Source: Ephydatia muelleri
Taxonomy: Eukaryota > Porifera > Demospongiae > Spongillida > Spongillidae
Length of the DNA: 64,000 bases
Assembly: GCA_013339895.1 (NCBI GenBank)
Contig: JABACO010000012.1
Span: 3,648,789 to 3,712,788 of the forward strand
Direction of reading: 5' to 3'
The notes beneath the pieces are model-generated. The model ran no database searches. It was given only the letters and a program-made list of their open reading frames with translations, and had not been told where the DNA came from. Positions 31,205-43,433 of this stretch are shown here, one piece after another (position 1 is the first letter of the stretch; each line of letters begins with the position of its first letter). The translations under genes and the position numbers were made by a program.

Positions 31205-32069
31205 CTCCCAACATTCGACGGTGAAGTTGTAACATTTGATTTCCACAGAAACCTTTCTGAATAGTTCAGTGCTGTCAAAGTGAATACCCATAGTACCGCC
31301 CTCTGTGCGGAAGGAAAAGGATAACAAAAAGCGACGTACTGTTACATCGCGTACATTTTAGCGCTCTTGTTCAGCCACGATATTGCAGGTAGATCAAGGA
31401 ATACACTTTTCAGCCAAGTACAGAACACCATTATTCTGTTCCTGACATTTCACTATGGGAAAGCAAACAAGGTGTCGCACAAAATACGTATCTGACAGCT
31501 CACCTCGCTGTGTATAGCGTAGCTGGCCGTTCTTATTAACCAACAACCTGCCTGAATCTCTTCGCTGAACGTTATCCCTTTCCTGACAAGCAAAGCTTTC
31601 AATTCAACTAAAGGTAACTCACCTGGCTTTCGTATGACGTTATTGGTATAAAATGGCACCTCTTTGACTAACAGTGGAAGATGTAGTGTTCCACAGTTGT
31701 CATACATCCTGAAAAAAAACATTCTGTGAGCATGCAACTTACTCGCTCAACACTTACCGACGGGAGACGAAAATAATCACCACGTGATTCAGGGCGCTGC
31801 TATTATACCGAAGCGCATGCGTTGTCATAATATGTAACCACTCCTTGTCCGTTATACAGTTTTAGTAACAGCGATCGCAGTGAGGTATTTATATGCCAGC
31901 AAGACATGTCTGTATGTAATGTAAGGTTGAGATGGCTAAGGCAACATCCTCATGCAACTTTTGTAAGGTTGATACAATAAGCAGACATGAGAGAGAACTA
32001 GGTTCATTATAGACATAGATTGTTTACGTACCCCGCCTCTTTATAATAAGTATCATCACGCTGCAGAAC
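31205..32069 (-). CDS. Three-exon gene segment of unknown family inside the CACTA-like element
   Basis: Minus-strand exons at 32,032-32,069 (VLQRDDTYYKEAG), 31,504-31,708 (MYDNCGTLHLPLLVKEV ... SYAIHSE) and 31,205-31,302 have good polypyrimidine acceptors and GT donors. The first two join in phase 2; the third is open in more than one frame, so its phase is uncertain. I recognise no domain. Exon-intron structure inside a DNA transposon suggests either a captured host gene piece or part of an unfamiliar transposase. The upstream continuation would cross the satellite. Confidence 0.5.
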
Positions 32070-32280
32070 CTAAACAAAATATTGCCTCCAATGCAAGCTT
32101 TAAAAAACATCATTTTCATTTATATACATGAATTTATACAACACATATTCAATACACTGATACATAAATAACACACAAACGCAATTAGTAGCATTAAAAA
32201 AAACAACAAGTCAACAATATGATAAGCAATTCATACACATGATTGGTGAAACTGGATTCTTAATGCATTTCTAGTGAGTG

Positions 32281-34974
32281 CTGCAAGTCACTTATAATTA
32301 GAAGACCACTGGGGTGAGGCCTCAGACCAATGTGAAGCTTACTGGACAAACCTTGCTTCACATAAAGTAAAATGTATAGAAGCACATGCAAATATGTTTA
32401 TCGGGTAACTAGAGGCAAACGGCTTACCAGACTTAGCCACACCCTTCAGAATCACGTGACCCCAAGAGGACCATTGGAGTGAGGCCTCACACAAATGTGA
32501 AGCTTACTGGACAAACTTTGCTTCACATAAAGTAAAGTGTATAGAAGCACATGTAAATATGTTTATCAGGTAACTAGTGGCAAACGGCTTACCAGACTTA
32601 GCCACACCCTTCAGAATCACGTGACCCCAAGAGGACCTTTGGGGTGAGACCTCACACAAATGTGAAGCTTACTGGACAAACCTTGCTTCACACAAAATAA
32701 AGTGTATAGAAACACACGTAAATATGTTTATCAGGTAACTAAGAGGCAAATAGCTTACCAGACTTAGCCACACCCTTCAGAATCACGTGACCCCAAGAGG
32801 ACCTTTGGGGTGAGGCCTCACACAAATGTGAAGCTAACTGGACAAACTTTGCTTCACATAAAGTAAAGTGTATAGAAACACACGTAAATATGTTTATCAG
32901 GTAACTAGAGGCAAACGGCTTACCAGACTTAGCCACACCCTTCAGAATCACGTGACCCCAAGAGGACCTTTGGGGTGAGGCCTCACACAAATGAGAAGCT
33001 TACTGGACAAACCTTGCTTCACATAAAGTAAAATGTATAGAAGCACATGTAAATATGTTTATCGGGTAACTAGAGGCAAACGGCTTACCAGACTTAGCCA
33101 CACCCTTCAGAATCACATGACCACAAGAGGACCTTTGGGGTGAGACCTCACACAAATGTGAAGCTTACTGGACAAACCTTGCTTCACATAAAGTAAAGTG
33201 TATAGAAACACACGTAAATATGTTTACAGGTTAACTAGAGGCAAACGGCTTACCAGACTTAGCCACACCCTTCAGAATCACATGACCACAAGAGGACCTT
33301 TGGGGTGAGGCCTCACACAAATGTGAAGCTTACTGGACAAACTTTGCTTCACATAAAGTAAAGTGTATAGAAGCACATGTAAATATGTTATAGGGAACTA
33401 GAGGCAAACGGCTTACCAGACTTAGCCACACCCTTCAGAATCACGTGACCCCAAGAGGACCATTGGGGTGAGGCCTCACACAAATGTGAAGCTTACTGGA
33501 CAAACCTTGCTTCACATAAAGTAAAGTGTATAGAAACACACGTAAATATGTTTACAGGTTAACTAGAGGCAAACGGCTTACCAGACTTAGCCACACCCTT
33601 CAGAATCACGTGACCCCAAGAGGACCTTTGGGGTGAGGCCTCACACAAATGTGAAGCTTACTGGACAAACCTTGCTTCACATAAAGTAAAATGTATAGAA
33701 GCACATGTAAATATGTTTATCGGGTAACTAGAGGCAAACGGCTTACCAAATTTTGCCACACCCTTCAGAATCACATGACCACAAGAGGACCTTTGGGGTG
33801 AGGCCTCATACAAATGTGAAGCTTACTGGACAAACCTTGCTTCACATAAAGTAAAATGTATAGAAGCACATGTAAATATGTTTATCGGGTAACTAGAGGC
33901 AAACGGTTTACCAGACTTAGCCACACCCTTCAGAATCACATGACCACAAGAGGACCTTTGGGGTGAGACCTCACACAAATGTGAAGCTTACTGGACAAAC
34001 CTTGCTTCACATAAAGTAAAATGTATAGAAGCACATGTAAATATGTTTATCGGGTAACTAGAGGCAAATGGCTTACCAGACTTAGCCACACCCTTCAGAA
34101 TCACATGACCACAAGAGGACCTTTGGGGTGAGGCCTCACACAAATGTGAAGCTTACTGGACAAACCTTGCTTCACATAAAGTAAAATGTATAGAAGCACA
34201 TGTAAATATGTTTATCAGGTAACTAGAGGCAAATGGCTTACCAGACTTAGCCACACCCTTCAGAATCATGTGACCCCAAGAGGACCATTGGGGTGAGGCC
34301 TCACACAAATGTGAAGCTTACTGGACAAACCTTGCTTCACATAAAGTAAAGTGTATAGAAACACACGTAAATATGTTTACAGGTTAACTAGAGGCAAACG
34401 GCTTACCAGACTTAGCCACACCCTTCAGAATCACGTGACCCCAAGACGACCTTTGGGGTGAGGCCTCACCCAAATGTGAAGCTAACTGGACAAACTTTGC
34501 TTCACATAAAGTAAAGTGTATAGAAACACACGTAAATATGTTTATCAGGTAACTAGAGGCAAACGGCTTACCAGACTTAGCCACACCCTTCAGAATCACG
34601 TGACCCCAAGAGGACCTTTGGGGTGAGGCCTCACACAAATGTGAAGCTTACTGGACAAACCTTGCTTCACATAAAGTAAAATGTATAGAAGCACATGTAA
34701 ATATGTTTATCAGGTAACTAAGAGGCAAATAGCTTACCAGACTTAGCTACACCCTTCAGAATCACGTGACCCCAAGAGGACCATTGGGGTGAGGCCTCAC
34801 ACAAATGAGAAGCTTACTGGACAAACCTTGCTTCACATAAAGTTAGAAGCACATGTAAATATGTTTATCGGGTAGCTAGAGGCAAATGGCTTACCAGACT
34901 TAGCCACACCCTTCAGAATCACGTGACCCCAAGAGGACCATTGGGGTGAGGCCTCACACAAATGTGAAGCTTAC
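32281..34974. repeat. Satellite, 16 units of about 165 bp
   Basis: CTTACCAGACTTAGCCACACCC followed by CAGAATCACGTGACC recurs 16 times from 32,430 to 34,930, mean spacing about 165 bp. About half the units keep the CACGTG palindrome and the rest have CACATG. Minus-sense frames in single units end with ILKGVAKSG at a GTAAGC donor, suggesting that an exon with its donor was the original unit. A degenerate unit lies further out near 35,150-35,290. Confidence 0.95.
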
Positions 34975-34982
34975 TGGACAAC

Positions 34983-35102
34983 CAGTGGCGGGGTGGCTGG
35001 GGGGGCAAACCAGTATTTCTCCGCATAATCACCAGTATACTAGAAAATACTGACAAATATGCGAACGTACGCAGGTTTGCCCCCCCAGCCACCCCGCCAC
35101 TG
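34983..35102. mobile_element. hAT MITE, 120 bp, 8-bp target duplication
   Basis: CAGTGGCGGGGTGGCTGGGG at one end, its reverse complement at the other, flanked by TGGACAAC on both sides (34,975-34,982 and 35,103-35,110). It landed in the last unit of the 165-bp satellite, so it is younger than the array. Confidence 0.96.
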
Positions 35103-35419
35103 TGGACAACCTTTGCTTCACATAAATTTTTTTTAATAGAAACACATGTTAATATGTGTATCCTGTAACTATAGAGGCAAACTGCTTACCAGATTTACAC
35201 TCTTTCAGAATCAAGTGACCCAACAGGATAGCCACACCCCTCACAGTCAGCAAGACTCCAAGAACACTGTAGGCCAAATGGGTGGGGCCCTCACACTCAC
35301 TTTAAACATATCCAATGTACTACTTGTACACAAACATACATGTGCGTGGATGCACACATTTACACTTGCTCTACCACAAACGCTGTCCCTATGACTTTAC
35401 AACAGAGATTTTCACTTAC

Positions 35420-35534
35420 ACAAGTGGCCTTGGTCTTGGTCCTCAATGGAGAGTAAGCCACAACCATCAGGTCTCTCTGGTAAAATAGAACCAGGATTAT
35501 GAATTGACTATTGAGATGCACCTTGACATTTTCT
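35420..35534 (-). pseudogene. Aldo-keto-reductase-like exon
   Basis: Acceptor TTTATTGCAG, 115 bp, donor TTGTGTAAGT. The frame ends with RDLMVVAYSPL, closely matching the conserved strand before the AYSPLG loop of aldo-keto reductases; the preceding HLNSQF only weakly resembles the usual NQxExHP. No other certain reductase exon was found, although the satellite frame ILKGVAKSG could be the next piece. Likely a captured, isolated exon. Confidence 0.45.
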
Positions 35535-35638
35535 CTGCAATAAAGTAAATCACGAATCGATACACATGAGCCTTGTACCATACATGTAAAAGATTGATCT
35601 ACTATGGCGAGTTCACTGCCCGCGCTGTTTTTTTTGGA

Positions 35639-35664
35639 GGGGGGGGGGGGGGGGGGGGGGGGGG
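35639..35664. repeat. Poly-G run, 26 bp
   Basis: An uninterrupted G tract preceded by TTTTTTTTGGA, one of several in the window. Length in the assembly may be unreliable. Confidence 0.8.
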
Positions 35665-36002
35665 TTTGCCCGCAAATACACGTACCCCTATCACACTGTC
35701 ACACTAGTAAGGATTATAATAGCAAACGTAAGCTTCACTTCCTACGCCCCTGATTCTGAGTTTACTATGTAGAGTACAATATCACTAAACAGTACTCAAG
35801 ATGTATGAGTTAGAAATTAGTACCGCGTAGGCCTACCGTAAACACGACTGCCCGCCCGGATCCGAGTGTGATGCACAAGTAGTTTTGTACGTTGAGCCAG
35901 ATAGGTCTTCTATCAGACAGGTCTACTATCGGGTGAGCGTTAAATACTGCAAATCAAAAATTCTAATGCAAGTGAGCGTTAATTAGTGAAGTAAGCAACA
36001 AG

Positions 36003-36272
36003 ATGATACAGTGTATGCATTGCAATAATATTGTAGAATTATACTGCACAGCAACTTCATTGTCTCCAGGTGAATGGAAAGGAATAATGTTTCAAGAGAA
36101 CTCCAATTTATCGTCCGATGAAGCCTCGTATAACGGAATAGGTCTCCTAGACAACACAAATGCAGGAAAAATCATGGGTACAGTATCAGCTTGTTTCAGC
36201 GCTAGTGGACACAAGTTCATCGGAGCTACTCCAATTTCAGTCCATGCTCATAATTCTGGCGTAAAAAACTAG
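36003..36272 (+). CDS. Short open frame, unknown
   Basis: 89 codons, starting MIQCMHCNNIVELYCTATSL and containing DEASYNGIGLLDNTNAGK. Composition looks coding (balanced, few repeats) but I recognise nothing. It lies near the right end of the CACTA-like element and may be an exon of its cargo. Confidence 0.3.
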   Translation: MIQCMHCNNIVELYCTATSLSPGEWKGIMFQENSNLSSDEASYNGIGLLDNTNAGKIMGTVSACFSASGHKFIGATPISVHAHNSGVKN

Positions 36273-36846
36273 CCGAGCTTGTAGTCAAATGACATGCATG
36301 ATCACATACCTTTCAAATAATCGGCGTAGTAGACTCACAGTGACACTACTGACAGCGTATTCTAAGGTTTGGCAAATAAATTGACACGGTTAATTAAAAA
36401 TTGAGAATTCCCGTACTGAATTGGACGGTGAATTTTCAAATTTGTTATGATCTCGATAGCCGTAAGCACACGTTTTGTTGTCTGCACGGATGCGTGACTG
36501 ATTGCGGATTTTGCAATCACCCGCATGCGGACGGTCGAATTGCTGTGTCAAGTGCAATGTGACGGCTCCGTAATCTCATATACGCCAGTGTCACCTAATA
36601 TACATTTAAACATGTTGGTGCAGCTTTTACGGGTGAAAAAATGGTCTATATGCGATCGTACATCGTTTATGTTCTTGTTGCTGCAGCTATTGCACCATTC
36701 AATATTATCTTGCATGAACTTAACTACACGTTAGGCACACATTTACACGTTTGGAATACATGGATCACTAATAAAGTCAACTGAGTATTCACTGATAATT
36801 TAAATGCATAATGTTCTCAGTTGCGTTTATAATGTGGCATGGTATA

Positions 36847-37440
36847 TTATGAAATTGTAAAATAAATACTACCAAGCCAGTTTTTAGTTTCACTGTGATG
36901 ATGAGCGTCTCTTCCGTAATTCGTATCCAGCATACTTTGTTTTGCTGAGTTGATTGCTGCATTGATATCTGCAAGTACACATAGTACGTCAATTACTTTG
37001 TTACAGGAATCCGCATAAGGCTCTTGGACGTTCTGTCAAAAAATAAATAATTTAGTTTCTAATCATTATAAATTTCAGTCACTTACCTGAATTGGTTGCG
37101 AGAATCTACACGTGACGTTCCTAATATCTTCAAGTGTGCCGTTCATTTCTCCACAATCGTTGCGCCGTGTTTCCCGTAATAGAGCACAATGTGCTTGAAT
37201 AAAGATGTATCTTTAATCTAAAAGGATAAGTGATTGATGAACATTTTGTGTACTCCGCGCGTCATGTACAACAGGCATGTACATGCGTGGTAACTTAACT
37301 TCATACTATGATACAATTTGTCTGAAAGGTTTTAGTCAATTAATAGAGGCGTAGGCACAGGGTCAGTGGTACTTCCTTCAGTGTAGTTGTTGGCAAGCAT
37401 GAAAATGAAACATAGTTGCAGATTGGATGCTCAAAACCAA
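36847..37440 (-). pseudogene. Secreted-protein family member, inverted pseudogene 1
   Basis: Exon 3 (36,847-37,032) is intact and reads NVQEPYADSCNKVIDVLCVL. Exon 2 (37,087-37,217) lacks one base after TTATTCAA, shifting the frame. Exon 1 (37,299-37,440) has TTG where the others have ATG, lacks 11 bp relative to them, and its donor reads TTAAGT instead of GTAAGT. Dead, though exon 3 is still clean. Confidence 0.82.
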
Positions 37441-38520
37441 CCTCTTATTTTGATCGTGACACCACGATGATTATGATTATACTATTTGCAGGCTAGTTAG
37501 TTTCTTTTTTTAAATCGAACTTGTAACTACTAGAGAAATGATTTAGGTGGGTGTCACGTTCTATTAATGTTTAAACTTGTGTATTATTTGGTAATAAAAA
37601 CATGTACATGCACGATCCAATTCTCAACTTTCGTATTGATCAGTAATTAAAACATGCACATGCATAATCCAAATCACCTAGGCGGGAAGCTCAATATCGA
37701 TGTGCCCTATCATGGTATCAGTCGTAGTAGCTTATATCATTTGTGCGAGTTTTTGAACAAAGTAGCAAGGTCTGCAGCATGCAATACATTCATTTCCCTG
37801 CATGGAGAAGAACGAATAATAAGGTGCAAATAGCAGGATTTCTTTATTGAATTTTATTTTATATGCAAACACTGAATTTATGTGACATTGACACATTGTA
37901 CCACTCACAAAATTCGTTAGCACTATGTGTCATGTTGCATTGATCAATGAAGCTTGTTATCAAACCAGAAATGAATCGAAAGCTACAATAAACATCTGGT
38001 ATAGCAGATATTATAGCTATTAGATCAGGGAGGGACACCTAGGGGCAAAACCTTTCAGTTTTCTAATTACGATTATATTAAATATGTTGGAAGGTGAGGG
38101 AGGGGTGGAGAGTGAAGGCAGTGAGGGAGAGAGAGATGCATTGATGGATGTCCTTAGGGAGGGAATGGGAGAAATGTGGTGCTAACTTGTTAAATGGACA
38201 TAATTGTGATCTTAACAAACTAAAGTCCTATCAAAATTAAATAATTTTGCCAAATATGAACCTCATGAGGTAAATGGGTATGCACTCACTTCACGTTAAG
38301 CCATTGTATATTGTTCTTCCTCTATAAAGAAACGTATACATTCATAGATGGTTTCGTTGTTACTATGAGGTGATTGATGAGAAACTTAATTGCATTTATA
38401 TCTTCAGTTCCAAAGCGTGTAAAATTGTGTCTATAAGCAATATGAAATCGTCGAAGTAGAGGTTCAGAAAATGTCAAGATAAATGACATCACAGAGTTGC
38501 TTATTAATACTGCTCTAAAC

Positions 38521-39039
38521 TTAGGTGTTTGGTCATGTGCATGGACCCCTTGCCACCTTACCGTGCAAGGGTCTCCCGCACCCCTCCCTATAGCCTCCGG
38601 GAGATCCATTGCCTTATGACGCCACTGCAATGTCCGCTTCTGCTACATGATTAGGCCACATTGCTTCAAGAACCAATTGCACAGGCTTTGGAGTGATGCA
38701 ATTAAGTTAATCATCCATTCAGCTCATAGCAACAACGGAAACCACAGAGGAATGTATACCGGCTTTTCTTCGAAGAGAGATACTGAAGTTACGTTTACGA
38801 CAGAAGTGCAAGCACATTCCCGTTATCAACGCAAGTAAGTCAGAACGTAGGGCTCTACTATGTGACATTAAAATGATGGTCTGATATCTAGCTTGAATGA
38901 ACACTGCAATAACAACTTAAAGATAAATTATCTTCCTTTTGTATCATGCTGCAAAGAGTATAGTATAAGAAGTCGATGACACATCAGCATCAGTGCTTGC
39001 AACATTCACGCGAGACGTTCTGTAAAAATAATATTATTT
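38521..39039. other. Junction between X1 and Y1
   Basis: Contains an inverted, diverged copy of part of the Y block (38,700-38,840 against 39,790-39,900: peptides SHSNNGNH and TGxSSKR read in both). Other short frames are not supported. Confidence 0.45.
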
Positions 39040-41000
39040 ATTCAGGGGAGCAGATTACGTCAATTAATAAGGATTATTTTTGGGGGGATACGTTCCATGG
39101 CAAAAGATCACATTGGGCGTGTCTACATCCATTCCTTGTTATGGATTCTTATACTTACTTATTGTACGTTTACCTTTTTAAAAGTAATAATGATAATGCG
39201 ATATCACCACTAACGTCAGACGCCGCTGGACCCAGGCAGAGATGTGTTTGAAGTGGTAGAGGTGGAGGTATATAGAAAGGCACTCAACATTTCCATTCAG
39301 TCGTGTGTAATCCTAATTCTACAATGCTTTTTGTTTTGTACCGACTTATTCCCGTCCCGTTTGATCTGTTGAGGTTATTAAACATGACATTTCATCCTGG
39401 TTTAATGCGGTCTATTATTTCCATCGTCGTACATTCTCAATTTCCATTAGAATTGCATCCCGCAATGTGTATTCCGCTTCCGTCTGGATTCTATCCTCGT
39501 TTAACCATTTTTCCATCCTACTTTGATTTAATTTTTTCTGTTTTGACGAATGTTCCATCATCAACATTGATAAATGAGTGTCGGTGTGTTTAAGAAGCTA
39601 AATAAGAACTTACATGTATAAAAGTACTGCTGTAATGTAAACACATCGGCATGTTCTCACATTCAACCAAATATTGGTTAAGTGTGTTATTGTTACGACA
39701 CTTTCAACAACCCCGGAGTTCATTATTGTCGCATGCATGATTGAGCCTCACGCGCGTTGGGGCTTACTTCGTTTGTTAACGAGGATGTCCTTGCACTTCT
39801 GTCGGAAACGTATCTTGAAGCCAGTGTATACTGTGTTCCTCTTCGAAGAAATGCCGGTATACTTTCCTATGTGGTTTCCGTTGTTGCTATGAGACGAGTT
39901 GATGAGAAACTTAAATGGATCAATCCCAGGTTTCAAAGCCTATGCGATGCTTCCTCCTTATGTGAGGACTCATTTACTTATAGTTACAGAAAAGTTTTGC
40001 CAGCCGACGGTCCTTTCTTGATAGCATTATCAGCACGTTAGGAAGAAGTCCCCAAGTCCAAGCTAAGGGAGACAAAGCGGTACCATGAAGACGCCCACTC
40101 CAAACGGGCTACAATGCGAGCTCGGTACCAAGAAGAAGTTACTCTCCAAGCAGGCTTCTGAGCGAAAGCGGGACCGAGAATGTGTTTGCAGAACTGAAGC
40201 GATTGCTGTCAGTACTGTCCATTGAGTCAAGAAGAAAACTTCTCAAATGACAATACGATCGTACCAATTTAACTGATCCAAGTTATGCACTTCAACATGT
40301 CTTCTAATTCATAATACGTGTTGTACAAAGATTTTACTTTCTATGAAGCAACACAAATGCTGTACAATGACACCTTATGCATGATATTTGAATTAGTATC
40401 TCAAAATTCATTCGTTCCAAACACTTACCGTAATCATACTTATGATACACGTTAGCACTTTATTCATGTTTCGTGTTGCATTGATTATTGGAGCTAGATA
40501 TAAAACCAGAAATGAGTCGAAAACTATGATAGTATAGCAGATACTATATCTACATGTATAAGATCAGGGAGGGGGAGGGGCTAAGCATTTCAGTTTCAAA
40601 TTACGATTATATTAAATAAATTTGGAGGGAAGGGACGGACAGAAAGTGAAGGCAGGTATGCAGGGGTGGAAGAAATTTGGTGCTATCTTATAGTAAAAGG
40701 ACATAATTGTAATGCTTAACAAACTAAGCTTATACTCTATCATAATAGTTTTGCAAAATTTGAACCTATTGAGGTAAATGGGCATGCACTTCTGCCGTAT
40801 ACTTCACGTTTATGAAAGAAGTCCAAGATCATTCCTGTTATCAAAACTAGTCAGCCAGAACGTAGGGCTCTACTACGCGATATTAGAATACTCAAAGACC
40901 TTAACTATACACAAGTAAATCGTTTGTATAGCTGCAATAAAGGTTTGGCAGCGGATGTGACCATTTCTGTCAAGAGAAAATTGCATCATTCTACGTTCTG
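39040..41000 (+). repeat. Amplicon Y block, copy 1
   Basis: About 2 kb, nearly identical to 46,870-48,800. Open frames such as that starting at 39,757 (TSFVNEDVLALLSETYLEAS) and a segment near 40,080 (KRATMRARYQEEV) recur in both copies with frame-breaking differences. The second is reminiscent of basic repeats ahead of some transposon proteins, but no domain can be named. Confidence 0.7.
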
Positions 41001-41534
41001 ACTAACATTATTTGATAACGGGAATGTGCTTGCGCTTCTGTCGTAAACATGAATGCCAATAAATTCCCTCTTCGAAGAAAGTTTACATGTGCACAGACCA
41101 CGAGACATGAATAATTGCCGTGCCACATCATAACTGATACAAATACCATTCCATACCATACTCCATCTTAAAACATTGAGTATAGAATAGGAAGTCGATG
41201 ACTCATCAGCATCAGTGCTTGCAAAATTCACACGAGACGTTCTGTAGAATAATATTTGAGAACGGCTTCGTTCTTCTTCATGCACAAACAGAATCATGTT
41301 GTGCATGTATTGCTGCAGACCTGGCTACGTCATTCAAACACTCTGAACACACACACACAAATATGGTATAGGCTATTCCGAATGAGACCATGATAGGGAA
41401 ATTTGTTTGATCTTCCCGCTTAGGTGATTTGGATCGTATTTGAATTACTAAGTAACAATAATGTTTACGTATTAACCGGACGTGAAACCCACCTAGTAAC
41501 TTACATGTATTTCTCTCATCAATTGTATAAACAA

Positions 41535-41568
41535 TTACGTCATTTGTACCTTCAAATAGTATAAATAT
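41535..41568 (+). promoter_or_regulatory. CRE-like site and TATA box, gene copy Z1
   Basis: TTACGTCA at 41,535-41,542 and TATAAATAT at 41,560-41,568, about 36-70 bp before the ATG at 41,604. The same spacing is kept in Z2 and Z3. Confidence 0.6.
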
Positions 41569-41603
41569 CATCCTCGTGGTGTCACGATTACAATCAAAGA
41601 ACA

Positions 41604-42225
41604 ATGTGGTCGCTTTCTTCGAGAATCCAAGTGGCGACAGCGTGTTTCATTTTCATCCTTACCAACAAATACACTGAAGGAAGTACCACTGATCCAGTGG
41701 CTTCGCCTCTTTTAACTGATTTAAACCTTTTAAAAGAATTGTATCAAAGGATGAGTGTAAGTTACCAATAGTGCAGCTAACGGCATGTACATGTGTGTTG
41801 TACATGACGCGCGTGAGTACACAAAATGTTCATCAATCACTTATCCTTTTTAGACAAAAATACATCTTTATTCAAAGCACATTGTGCTCTATTATACGGG
41901 AAACACGGCGCAACGGTTGTGGAGAAATGAACGGCACCCTTGAAAAGATTAGGAACGTCACGTGTAAACTCTCGCAACCAATTCAGGTACGTGACTGTGA
42001 AATATACATAATTGGTAAATAATTCTTGTTTTACCTTAGAACGTCCAAGAGCCTTATGTGGATTCCTGTAACAAAGTGATTGACGTACTATGTGTTCTTG
42101 CAGATGTCAATGCAGCAATCATATCAACACAACAAAGCATACTGGATACGAATTACGGAAGAAACGCGCATTATCTCAGTGAAACTAAAAACTGGCTTAG
42201 TAGTATGTTTGTTACAATATCGTAA
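41604..42225 (+). pseudogene. Secreted-protein family, copy Z1 (frameshifted exon 2)
   Basis: Exon 1 (41,604-41,756, 51 codons, MWSLSSRIQVATACFIFILT) and exon 3 (42,040-42,225, ending WLSSMFVTIS) are intact. Exon 2 (41,854-41,986, 133 bp) has lost one base near its start and gained TA at CTATTATACGGG, so the reading frame is broken for most of it and meets a stop. The splice sites remain good. Confidence 0.8.
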
Positions 42226-42397
42226 TACAATACCGCATTACAAGCGGGACATTGTTTGCGTTTGAATTTATGTTCTTTTTCATTTTCTGATATATTTTAC
42301 TGTATGCAATCAATAGTGGCCCATATATGACTTAAGGATAACAAAGGTTGGTACCAGCGCGAAAACAAATATATTGATCTCAATTCTTCGCCATGAC

Positions 42398-43142
42398 CAT
42401 CCAGCAATATTATCTGCAATCTACACTCTAAAACCATATTAGATATTAGTAAAATACGTGCAATACATAACTAACATAATGTATATTCAGGGAGCGATTA
42501 CGTCACTTAATAAGAATTTGTATTCGGGGATACGATCGTGCATTTTCCACTGTCAAAGTAGACATTGGGCGCGTTTCCTTGTTTTGGATTCTTATACTCA
42601 CTTATTGTACGTTTATCGTTTTAAAAATAATAATAGAATAATAAAAATACGAAAACACGTACCACTAACGTCAGACGACACTGGATCCAGGCTGAGATGG
42701 GGTGTACGTGTTTGAAGTGGTAGAGGTGGAGGTATATAGAAAGTCACTCAACATTTCCACTCAGTCGTGTGTCAGCGTAATTTCACAGTCCTTTTTTTTT
42801 TTTTACCGATATATTCCCGTGCAGTTTGATATTCCTTGGGTATCAAACAAGACATCGGAATTCATCCTGATTACATCCTAGTTTAATGCGGTTCTTAAAG
42901 TTAGGTATTTTCCATCGTCGTAATTGAGATCAATTGGCATTACGATCGTCATAAATTAACGGAGCCAAGTTAGGCACATGAAGGTGTTTTCTAATTCATA
43001 ATGTGCATTGTACAAAGATTTTACTGCTATCTATAAAGTAACACAAATGCAGTACACTAACACCATATGACTGATATTTGAATTAGTATCTCAAAAGTTA
43101 TAGCTTTCCAAACACTGTAGTTTGAGTGAGTGGTAGGACCTT
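42398..43142 (+). repeat. Amplicon W block, copy 2
   Basis: Same orientation as 29,985-30,744. Here it runs unbroken into the X2 block, giving the empty site for the CACTA-like insertion. Confidence 0.88.
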
Positions 43143-43433
43143 TTCAAGTGCAATGTGACTGCTCCGTAATCTCACATACGTCAGTGTCACCTAATATACA
43201 TTTAAACATGTTGGTGCAGCTTTTACGGGTGAAAAAATGGTCTATATGCGATCGTACATCGTTTATGTTCTTGTTGCTGCAGCTATTGCACCATTCAATA
43301 TTATCTTGCATGAACTTAACTACACGTTAGGCACACATTTACACGTTTGGAATACTAATAAAGTCAACTGAGTATTCAATGATAATTTAAATGCATAATG
43401 TTCTCAGTTGCGTTTATAATGTGGCATTGTATA

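Larger units (their letters stand above)
30745..36547. mobile_element. CACTA-like transposon, 5.8 kb, with an empty site in the window
   Basis: Starts CACAGCAATTC and ends GAATTGCTGTG, 11-bp inverted ends, flanked by the 3-bp duplication TCA (30,742-30,744 and 36,548-36,550). The paralogous site at about 43,134-43,150 reads CCTTTTCAAGTGCAATG without the insert, a true empty site. CAC termini and a 3-bp duplication suit the CACTA/EnSpm group. No tnp2-type transposase was recognised. Cargo: a three-exon gene segment, a 165-bp satellite, a nested hAT MITE and an aldo-keto-reductase-like exon. Confidence 0.85.

Noticed and set aside
32739-34638. Repeated 83-84-codon frames starting MCEASPQRSSWGH
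   Set aside because: They span satellite units including the putative splice donor; recurrence reflects the repeat and not several genes.
36789-36992. Frames starting MTYYVYLQIS in every copy of the secreted family (also at 42,080, 43,376, 46,111 and 49,879)
   Set aside because: Second-frame reading of exon 3. The NVQEPY...DSCNKV frame joins in phase with the signal-peptide and middle exons, this one does not.
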